Shown: positions 20,549 through 32,600 of the stretch, piece after piece
Layout of the letters: every line of letters begins with the position of its first letter
Numbering within the stretch: the stretch's first letter is position 1
Origin: Lytechinus pictus
Taxonomy: Eukaryota > Echinodermata > Echinoidea > Temnopleuroida > Toxopneustidae
Assembly (NCBI RefSeq): GCF_037042905.1
Contig: NW_026974140.1
Span: 10,427,001 to 10,491,000, forward strand
Length of the DNA stretch: 64,000 nt
Reading direction: 5' to 3'
Translations under genes and position numbers: made by a program
Notes under the pieces: model-generated
What the model saw: the letters and a program-made list of their open reading frames with translations, nothing else
Told to the model about the DNA's origin: nothing
The model's database searches: none

Positions 20549-23513
20549 TCAATGTCTATCTGCCCCGCTCCCCCTTCTTTGTAATCATCTTCTCCTTCTG
20601 TAAAAGAAACAAGCTTGAAACCTTCATGCAGCTTTTAACAAAATGTGTAATCAAGTCTCTACCTCTATCTCACAAACGCACACGCCCTCACACACTTTCT
20701 CTTCCTTATTTCATGTCAATACATTTGCTCGTTTGTGATTGATTGCGCATACCCCTTGTACTTCATCCCAATCTAAATTCCTTCTCTCGTGGATGTCCTC
20801 ATTTTAGAAGGGACATGAAGGAGCAGTATAATTTACTGAACTATCTCCCTCTCTGACAAGGTTAACATGATTGATTAACCAACAATATCACTTTTCCGTT
20901 TCATTGATGCAATTCGTCTTCCATTTTATTTTTCATTCTCTTCATCCCCTCGGCATTTCTATAAATAGGGCTCTGTCACATCCTGTCGTTTGACAAAAGA
21001 TCGAGTCGCATATCTCGAAAATGACAAAATTTCTAGTCACACAAGTCATATCCCACTCAAAATTGGAAAAATGTTGCATGTTATGTCACTCAACAATACA
21101 GAAATTGGAGTTGGTTATGAAATATGTGATTGGCTGGAGAAAATAAAATATGTAAATGTACGCATCCCTTTGACCAGATGTTATGTTAATACATTAATAT
21201 AATTTTAAGTGACATTTGTCTTGTAAATTATTGTAAATTTACTCAGGTTGGTCTGTCTCTATACGTAAGCAATATCGGTAGCATCCATTTTATTGGACTC
21301 AGTGGAACCGCAGCAAATAACGGCATAGCTGTCATCTCATATGAGTTTTCTGTAAGTTCATATTTCCATTTAATGTACTCTTTAAATAAAGGTTTAGTAG
21401 TAAAATAACCGATTGTGTTGTTGATTATGTGTCCGACCCGCCAAATTAGTCAAACTTTATTAAAATTACGTCTCAAGACCTTATTCAATCATCTTAACAC
21501 TGTTTTGTTCGGATATTTACAATCTCATAGGTTATTTTGAAGAGTCATTTACAAAATTGTTATTTAATTTTTTTATAACTCCTTAATACGACCAAAAAAT
21601 TGTCCACATTTCCTCAGAATGCAGAAAAGTCAATTTCTTTATACTCAGTACACTTTTTTTTACAAAATCTACAAATGGAAAAACATTCTACTGTATCGGC
21701 CTACCATCTTTTGCTATTCGTAGATAATATTTCCATTGTGTGGGGAAAACAATATGAGAAAAAGTGACGAGGTTTTTTTTTAAAGAAATTTACAGCAATC
21801 TTTTTTTAGAGTAGCAGGTACTTAGTTTCTTGACTTAAAGGGATGGTCCGGGCTGAAAATATTTATATCTTAATACATAGAGGAGAATTTACTGAGCAAA
21901 CTGCCGAAAATCAAAATCGGATCACAAATAATAAAGTTATTGAAGTTTAAAGTTTATCAATATTTTGTGAAAACAGTCGTCGTGAATATTCATTAGATGA
22001 GCTAATGATGTCACATCTCCACTTTCCGTTTTCTTATTTTATTACATAAAATCATAATTTTTTCATTATTTCATACTTTTGTGAATAATAATGTCTCCCT
22101 TATAATGAAATAAGTTACAGCAATAAATATCTAATGCACTAAATCAGTTGTCAATCCAATTTTTCTAGTTCTTGGAGGAAAAAAATTGAATAAACCTAAT
22201 TTCATATAATAAAATACAAAAGAACAAGTGGGGATGTGACATCATCAGCCCACCTAATGAATATTCATGACGACTGTTTTCACAAAGTATTGCTAAACTT
22301 TAAAATTCAATAACTTTGTTATTTGTTATCCGATTTTGATGAAATTTTCGGCATTTTGCTCAGTGAATTCTACTCTATTTATTAAGCTATAAATACTTTC
22401 AGCCCGGACCATCCCTTTAACCTAAAGTCTCTAGTTATGATGACAAATATTGTAAATGTGCAATAGGAGAAAACACACACAACCCGCAGACACCTGCTAG
22501 CATTTCAAAATTTGTCATCTGACAAATTGAAGGATCTACCGTCTATTCTTGATTGTGATTGGCTGGGAAGCACATTATACGTCTGATTATACTTCATGGG
22601 ATTTAACATCCGACAAGTCCTTTCATGAACCCCCCCCCCCCCCCCATAGTCGTTCAGGGTGATCTATACGCATATACACACCAATAACTTTGCCTTTGAA
22701 GTGCAATCGGCTAGACGACATGGCGAGATATTTTACCATGTCGACTTATAATATAGCCTTATTACCTGTATGTCGACATGGTGAGATGTGTTATCTCGCC
22801 AAGTCGAATTATAAAAAGCAATAACATGGCGAGATGATATCTCAGCATGTTGACATATTACTTTATAAAAGTCGACTTCGCAAGAAAACGTATCTCTCCA
22901 TGTCGACTTGACGAGATAACACATCTCACCATGTCGACATAATGAGGCTATTAAGTCGACATGGTAAAATATCTCGCCATGTCGTCAAGTCGATTGCACT
23001 TCAAAGGCTCGGTAGGCATTTTTCAGGCTCCGTAAATAACCACACAGCGGCTTGTGTAACCTTGTCAAATAGCTATATTATTATGGTCGCCTAATAACTT
23101 CTGAATGATCCAAGAAGGGATTGTGGATAAATGTAGGGGCTTCATAGTACTTTATGTATTCTTTCTTGAAAAGCGAGGTCCTACCGACCTACCAAAACCA
23201 TATACATGTATTGACTATATTGATTCCTTTTTTCTTATTTTGGTCGTTAATCTTATTTCAGGGTCTTTTCTGTTTATTGTTACTGGGATACATCTTTATG
23301 CCGATCTACATAGCATGTGGGGTAAGCATTGAGTGATACTTGGAGGAGGTATAATTATGTTGATGATTATGCTGAGGAGTTAGATGATGATGGCGATGAT
23401 TATGATTCTGATGATGAAGAGGATGATGGTGATGATGATGATGGTGATGATGGTGGTGGTGATGATGATGATGATGATGGTGGTGATGATGATGATGGTG
23501 GTGATGATGGTGG

Positions 23514-23557
<44 letters not shown>

Positions 23558-23618
23558 GTGATGATGGTGATGATGATGATGGTGATGAAGAGGATGATGA
23601 TGATGATGGTGATGATGG

Positions 23619-23668
<50 letters not shown>

Positions 23669-26600
23669 GTGGTGATGATGATGATGGTGATGATGGTGAT
23701 GATGATGATGATGATGATGATGATGGTGGTGATGATGATGATGATGATGATGATGTCTGGCCATTATAATGAAGATAATGCTGAAAATAGGGATTGTATA
23801 TGACGTTGATCATGATCGTCTCATATATATTTTGCATTCTTGATCAATGGAAATTCTAGAGCATGATGATCAATTTAAGGATGATCGGTAGCATAGACTG
23901 CTTAATATGCAACAAAAATAGCCTTTCATTTCCCCTTTTGAAACATTGATGTGCCAGAGTTAGATATTAAAGTTTGACATGCCAAGAAGGCAAAGTAATT
24001 ACTGTACTACCTTTTATTGACATTTTTTTCTTCTATATAGAAAAAAAATTAGGTACTTTTTTTTATAGCAAACTTGATTATTAAGTTTGACATGACGTAT
24101 CGCTCCCTTGCAGGTTATCACTGTTCCTGAATATCTTCAGCTTCGATTCGGTGGCTCTCGATTGAGAATATGTTTATCAGTCGTATCGATCGTCTTCACA
24201 ATTGTTACAACTCTCGCGGTAAGTCACACTCTTTTGAGATTTATAGGGATTTTGTACAGTTTTTAATTGGCAGTATAATAAGTTATTGAAATCAGTCTAT
24301 CTGATTGAATGATAGCATGTTAGTAATTGAAAATCGATGGTATTCGTTTCATAAAAGAGTCCCTAGTTAAAGTGATATTGAGTGAGGGAGCACATATAAC
24401 TTAAATTGTTCAGTCACGAGAGTGAATCTTCAAATATTCCTGACGATGATGTTCTATTATTCATCATGTTTATGAAATCGTCTGCTCTTGCAAAATCTCA
24501 CTTAGAAGTCAGTATACCAAAACACTGAATAAAATTAATTCCATGGATACAATAATGCCCCCGGCCCCGAAAAAGGACAAGCCAAAACATTAAAATATTG
24601 GTCCAGGTGACCAAGGCCCCTCGCACTCCCAGCCCCCCCCCCCCCCCCCCGTGGATCTGCCGCCTGGATATAGATAGAGTGCATACGCTGCATCATAAAA
24701 TGCTATATTAGGGCAAGCTAGAATCTTATTTGTAATGTGCTTTTAAAGGACATCGTCCAGATATATTGAATAGATTATTAAATCTCTCTATATATTTTAT
24801 TTTAGTCTGAGATGTATGCTGGTATTGTGATCATACAGCAAGTACTTGGTTGGAATCTGTATTTATCTCTAATCCTCTTACTTGCGATGACCGTTGCTTA
24901 TACCATGGCTGGTGGTCTTACTGCGGTCATCTACACTGATGCTTTACAATCATTTATCATGATCATTGGAGGCTTCATTCTTTTCTTTATCGGTTAGTTT
25001 CAACTCAAACTTGTAACTAAATTTAGCATGTTGATATTATCAGTTTTCAGCTAGAAATAATCATATAATTCAGCTGAACAATATTAAGCACAAAATAATT
25101 GTTTGAAGTTAACAAATTCAGCTCTCACTTATTACTTCAAGTTATATATCCCAACTGAATATCGTACGAATTGTAGACATACCTCCAGCTTGTTCATCGC
25201 TCAATGTTGGATAATGTTAGGTAAAGTCTGGAAATGGTTTTCTTCCCATGTCTACCATATGTAACACAACGAAATGAAAGTGCTTCTTTGGGTTTCTTGT
25301 AAACTTAGGTAAAACTGTTTCCCGGGGGGGCACTTCCATTCACGAGTGGATACCATGCGCGACCATGGGGTCTCGAAAAGCACCCTAAACACGTAATTTC
25401 CATATTCTGAAAATGCACCCCTTAACAAGTATTGGCGTGTGAAACCCTACCCTTAACAAGTATTGGAAACAAAACGATACTCTTGGCAAATATTCCCTGA
25501 AATGAACCCCTAAACAAGTACAGGAATGTTTATTGTTACGGGTCCTTCGGTCGTCGGCTTTACCTTATTTGGTTTAGTACGACCTCACCTTCTACACCTC
25601 GCGCAAATCGGACTCTAAACACGAAGTGTTGGGGCAAAATGGACATCCTTTATAAAACGTTTTAATTTTGTTTTATCATTCCCGCAAATTCGACCCTAAA
25701 CACGTAATTTTCCTACCGAAATAGACACCCTTTTTTCATTATTTTTGTGTTTTTGACACCCTTATCACATTACGTACGTAACGTGCCCTATCGTGAAAAG
25801 GACATCCTTTTTACGTGTTTTTTTGGTCGCGCATGGTATCCACTCGTCAATGTAAGTGCCCCCCCCCCCCCCGGGAACTGTTTAAGTGGTTTAGGGTGCC
25901 AGAAAGTTTATCTCGGGATCTATCGAGAATTTCCATGAAGTCACAATTTTTGGAATGATCCAGGTAATACCTGTAATTTTGTTATTTCACGACAAGTATC
26001 GCTTAAAATAATTTGTTAGTCGATTGCTTCGTTCTCTTACAGAAACAGGATAGATTCACAACGGCGTATCCAGGCGCTTGCAAGCGAAGGGGCTGACCTG
26101 ACGTCTTGATTTCTAAAAATAGATTTGTATAAAATATAGGAAACATAATACTAAATGGTAGAAAGAGGTGGAAAGGGGAGGAAGGGGGTCAATACTGATC
26201 CCCTATACTATTTTTAAATTCAATAAAATTAAAGATTGCTCTTCTTGAATGGCTCATTCTTTTAATACCTTTCCTCGCGTTTTATTCTCACATTTTAGCT
26301 ATGGTGGAAATAGGTGGTTTTGGGGGTCTTTATCAAGCCTACATGCACGCCATTCCCAATTCTACCCTTGAAGAAATGGCTCTTAACCCTCACAATGCTA
26401 GCAGCTGTGGTATACCAACAGAGAACGCATGGCATATCTTCCGGGCTGCTGATGCGGGCGATTACCCGTGGCCTGGCGTCATTGGGATCTTCTTACTTTC
26501 GGCTCAGTATTTTTGTACTAATCAAGTAGGTATCTTTTTTGTTCATGGTATAATGTATATATTGCACAACCTGAAATATGTATAAAAATAGTGTGGATGG

Positions 26601-29600
26601 CCCTATCTCGTTAGAGTTCGTAGTATCAACTGGAAATAAAAGATAGCGAAGGAAAAGTTGTGCAAATGTATTTTTTCGGGGGAGGAGAGGGGGCCGGATA
26701 AAAAATAGTTTTTATGTCTTATTCTATAAAACTTAGATAATTGTTGACTTGAGCATGGTGGAGTAGGATTTTTTATCATCTGGAAAGGATAACAATGAAA
26801 GAAAAGAAAAGAAAAAAAAGAACTGAAAATGATTGTAAATGTTAAATCGTTTTAAGCGTTCAATCCAGCCAGAGAAGACGTAATAATCGAAAGAGAAAAG
26901 GAGTGTGTGTGTTCATGTGCGTGTGAGTGATCGTGAGGTGTGCGTGTGGCGGGGTGGGTGTATTTATATCAAGATAAGAACTTATTATAGATAAAAACAT
27001 ATTACTTTCTGGACTGGAGTCTACATGGGAAGGACGTTGGTGCTGTGAGTGTCACAATTAACAAGAGGGTATGTTTGTAGGTGTGAGTGTGGGTGTGTGG
27101 TGAGTGTCGCTGGAGGCTAAGTGTGGGTGTACTGTTTTGATTTGTGTGTGGGAATAGATAAATCATGCAAGTGTATCTTTTTCGGTCAAGTAATCAGGTG
27201 TGTGCGTATGTGAGCTAGGTAAATTCATATGAGCGTGTGAGTGACGATGTGCGTGGGTGTGTGTGTAAGGTACGTGCGGTACAATCACTGATCTCTCCAC
27301 TTAGTGGAGAGATCAGTTGGTACAATCCCTCGCACAACGCGTTTTTATCTTCATTACTCCCATAACACCAAGTAAATGAAAATGATGAAGCCAACATGAC
27401 ACCAGCATGTGCACGGGGTGCACTTAAGTGTGTGGGTGAGCTGGGGGGAGCGCTATAACAATAATGCAGACGCTTTGTCAAATTTTGCTGATCGCTATAG
27501 CTCTTAAAAGTTAGATAGAAAATCATAAAAGTAAAAAGTGAAGCGTTGAATTCTTCATAATTAGAACTAATATTGACTGAGAAACATTTCAGGGAGTGTT
27601 TCATGAAGCTGATCGCATTTAAGAGCGACTCTAAGAACGCAGATCCTTTCTTATAGGCACTAAATAATCACCAATGAGCATGGTGAATATATTTTACCAC
27701 AAGAAATAATCACCAGTCGTTCTAAAATTCGCTCTTAACTTACGAACAGCTTTATGAAACGGCCCACAGTTCTTTCGTGATTCTGATTGTTCTTCTTTCT
27801 TCCGACTTTTTCAGTTTCTTGTACAGCGATCAATGTCTACCAAGAATTTCACTCAAACCAAAGGCGGTGCCGTGTTTGCAAGCTACCTCAAAGTCTTACC
27901 TCTTCTTCTCATGATCTATCCGGGTATGGTCAGCCGAGCTTTATGGCCTGGTATGTATATTATACTTTGTCGGCTTAATATTTCATGACAAAAGTAGCAT
28001 TAAGCAATTGAGCATCATATTTTAATTAGTATTATATTCACCATGGCGCCATCTTCATTCTAATCATTATCATGATAATTAATATATTGGTATGTATGAG
28101 AGATGGGGCCCGTTTCATCAAGAGTTACAACTCTTGTGACTGTGCCATTGCCATTATGACAACTACCATCATGGTAACCTAGATTTTGATTGGCTGCTGA
28201 GCCCTGTTGCCATGGTAGTTGCCATAACGGCAAATTTACAACAGTTTTAACTCTTTATGAAATGGGCCCCAGATGTATTATATAATTAATCACTTGTTGG
28301 AATATGTAAACTTACCTCATGTTTAGTAGAAAATTATACCATTTGTCTTCTGTAATGTATTTTGGTTTGAGTGAAATTCTTTTACATTGAAATAAATTTT
28401 AAAAGAAAAAAAAAATAAAATGAATACAAAAATAAACAAAGATATTGGGAGAGAAATCAGGAAAAGGACATAACCTGTGAGACATATGGCTTGAAATTTT
28501 GAGACATTGCAGGACAGGTGTGTTCTCCGGGGGGAGGGGGCCACCTCCATTGACGAGTGGATACCATGCGCGACCATGAGGTCTCGAAAAGCACCCTAAA
28601 CACGTATTTTCCATTTTCTGAAAATGCACCCCTAAACAAGTATTGGCTTGTGAAACCCTACCCTTAACAAGTATTGGAAACAAAACGATACTCTTGGCAA
28701 GTTCCCTAAATTGACCCCCTAAGCAAGTACAGCGATATTTTTATTGTTATGTCACGGACGTCGGTCGTCGGTTTTACCTTCACCTACATCATTGGGTTTA
28801 GGGTACAGCCCCACCTCTCACATCTCACGCAAATCGTACTCTAAATACGTAGTGTTGACTCTCGGGGCAAAAGTACATCCTTTATAAAACATTTAGTCTT
28901 AATTTTTACACCCTCGCAAATTTGACCCTAAACACGTAGCTTTCATAGCAAAAATAGATACCCTTTTTTCATTATTTTAGTGTTTTGACACCCTTATCAC
29001 GTTACGTGCGTAACGTGCCCTATCTTGAAAAAGGACATCCTTTTTACGTGCTTTTTTTGGTCGCGCATGGTATCCACTCGTCAATGTAAGTGCCCCCCCC
29101 CCCCCGAGTGTGTTCTTCACTACTCTTCCTTGTTCATTTTGCTATAACATTCAACCCTTGTGATTTTGGTGCAGACAAAACAAGACATCTGCAGCCTTTA
29201 ATGAGTCAAGCTTTAACTTTTTATTTAAACGCCCATAACAAATATTACTTGTACTACCATAATTCTATCAATTTATTGATTATAAAATTAAGAAATGTTT
29301 TAAAAGTCCATTTTAAAATAAATTTTCGATTTCTTTTGTGTTATATTTTTAGATGAAGTCGCATGCATTGACCCTGACTCTTGTGTAGAAGTTTGTGGAA
29401 ATCCAAATGGATGTACAGACATTGCTTATCCACGACTGGTATTAAGACTCATGCCTACAGGTAATTGATTTATATAAATTCCACAAATATAATTGGAATA
29501 GTATACATATGCAGATATTATTTGTTTAATAATACATATCAAAGAACTAAAAATGGCAAGGATAACAACGAATCTCTTAAAAATAGAATTGAATTTACTT

Positions 29601-32600
29601 ACTGTAAATCATTCATGGATTGGTATTTTTAAAGCACATTATTGCTGATAATGAGTCCATGATCTCTTGCAATTATAATCAGATGAACCATTATCAATAT
29701 ACATTTGATTTAGTATTTTAGTTGCGATATTTCGATATTTGTTTGAAATACAGACTTTTTATATTACATTTTGACAAGTTTTGTGTTAATGGATGCAGTA
29801 GGAAACCAAAAAAAATTGATCAGGATTTTGTCAATTAATTTCGTTCTAATAAGGGTTGAAAAGAATTTTTTTTAAACATAAAGAAACCCCTATGTTTTGA
29901 CTCATGTCAGTAAGCTATACAGCCTAGACTGTACGAGTGCAGTCCTATGATATAGAAAGATGCTTTGTAATATTTCTGAATTTCATGAAAATTTCTATTT
30001 GATTAGTTTTTATACTGCAATACATTACATATAAGATTTTAAATCAATTTCCGAAACCTAATTTTGAGGAATCAATTTAAAATACACATTATAGGTAAAA
30101 CGGTACTCATTAAAAAGCAATAATATTGATTGCATTTATTCTTTCATTCCAAAATTTAACAAAAGTTACAATGTATAGTAAAACACAAAAAATACAATAT
30201 ACAGAAATGAAAAAAGGGAACCCACTGGAAAGCAAAGCTTGTTAGTATGGGTTCCCTGCAATAAATAGTTAATTAAAGTATATTTTTGATCAATGAAATT
30301 CAATTCGTAAATTAAAAAGGTTTGTACAATGAAAAAGAATACTAGTGGGGTCAAGCTTTTTATGCCTACTCACTATGTTACAATTAACAAAAAAATATTA
30401 CATTATACCCCTGCTGTGTAAAAAAAAAACCCTGAGTTCAGCAGCCTGTTGCATAAAACCCCCTACCCGAGAAAACTCCGGCAAAAACCGAAAACCAAGG
30501 CCAGTCTGACCTCTGCCACCGACTTCAACATAGGGCAAAAACTCAGGTAAAATACTCCTGAGTCCTCCCAGGCAAAAAGCCCCATGCAACAGGCCCCAGG
30601 AGTGTGTGAACAGACAATCACTTGGACAAGACAGGACGAATACTAAAAACAAAACAAAGACAAAGACAAAAAAGGCACACACACACAAACAAAACAGGAC
30701 AGAACAGGACAAGACAGCAAAAAAAGAAAAGGAAAAGAAACAAAACAAAACACACTACAAAACATAGACAAACAGGAAGATTAGAAAAGCAATAGAACTA
30801 GACATTAATATGATAGGAAGAGAGAGAGAGAAAAGAAATGTGAGAGGAGAGGGGGAAAGAGAAGAAGGAAGAAAATAAGAAGGGAAGAAGAACAAAAGAA
30901 GTGGTAGCGCGGCTTACACAGAATTGTTTGAGTTCTGGGGTTTATTCCCAAGGATAATAATTTTCTTTAACCCTCGACTGAAACTTAAATGTGTTGGTTT
31001 GTAACGTAATGATTCTATAAGGGAGTTCCAAAGTTTGATACCTGTAAAAATAAATGTTTTATTCAAAGGGATGGTTCTAGCTCTTGGTAGATGAAAGAGC
31101 CCGGCGGACCTAGTAGGATAATGATGAATATCGACATTTTTAGTAAACATGGAATAAAAAATATTTGGAAGTTCATTTTTATCTAAACTATACATGAGTT
31201 TTCCGAGCTTGTATCGATACAAGTCACCAATCTTCAAAATATTATATTTATAGAAAAGTTCGTCAGTGTGTGAACGAAAATCTGCATGACAAATAATACA
31301 AATAGCCTTTTTCTGCAAAAGTAAAATTCTTTTCAGGAGGCAGTCAGCACAATTCCCCCATGCTGTTTTACCGTAGTTTAAATGAGGCAGGATCAAAGTT
31401 GAATACAAATTAAATAGTATATGAGTGGGAAAGAAAATTTTTACTTTGTTTATGATACCAATATTTCTCGAAATAATTTTACAAATGTGATCTACGTGTT
31501 CTTTCCAGGAAAAATTATTATCAATAGTTACCCCAAGAAATTTAGTACTGCCGACTCTTTGTAAATTAGTATTTTCGAAAATAATATTACCTGGAAGTTC
31601 ATCTATGATATTACTAAAGAGCATATAATTTGTTTTTTTGGAGATTAAGGGATAGTTTATTAGCTCTGATCCATTCAGATACATGTACTAGTTCGTGATT
31701 AATGGTGGCAAGCAAATGGCGTGGATCCTTATGGGAGAAAAAAATATTAGAATCGTCAGCAAACAGAATAAAGGATAAATTATTGGAGGACTTACAAAAA
31801 TCATTTATGTATATAAGAAAAAGTAGGGGACCCAAAATAGAGCCTTGCGGAACCCCACAAGTAACAAGTTTTGTTTCGGAGTTAAAGTTTTCGACATTTT
31901 CTATTGTCTAGGTAGTTCCTGAACCACTCCAAGGCTATTCCCCTGACTCCATAGTAATTAAGTTTGTGTAATAAAATTTCATGATTAATGGTATCAAAAG
32001 CCTTGGAGAAGTCCAGAAACACCCCAACAGTATGTTGAAACTTGTCGATTCCGCTGGCAATCTTATCAACTATTGTTAATAATGCATGTGTAGTATTATG
32101 ATTTTCACGAAAACCAAATTGCAAGGGATAAAATAAATCATGCAAATTAAAGAATTTCGTCGTACGAACAAATATCAATTTTTCAAGTACTTTAGACAAA
32201 CAGGTCAGCAGTGATATGGGTCGATAATTACCTAACGCAGTACTGTCACCTTTTTTTAAATACAGGTATAACTCGAGCTAGTTTCAGAGATGAAGGAACA
32301 ATCCCAGTAGACATACATAAATTATAGATATATGCCAAGGGTTTAACAATGGTATTACAATTCTTTTTTTAACAAAATGTTATTGATGCCATCATGCCCC
32401 GAGCTTTGCTTATTTTTTAAGCCATGAATTATATCCGCAATTTCTGCCTCATCTGTAGGAGAAAAATATATTGAATTTGGGTTGGGGTCATGAAGAAAAT
32501 CAGTAAAGTGTTTTGTAGAGTCTGGAATGAGTCCGGCAAGATTTGGGCCTATACTGGAAAAATAATCATTGAAAGTGTTGGCCAAAGTAAGTGGATTTTC

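Noticed and set aside
23306..23837. Poly-His, poly-Asp, poly-Met and poly-Ser reading frames
   Set aside because: Artefacts of the GAT microsatellite in SLC5 intron 4.
26062..26230. Possible MITE starting CAACGGCGTATCCAGGCGC
   Set aside because: Only one end resembles the CACTGGCGTACC family; no matching right end could be found.
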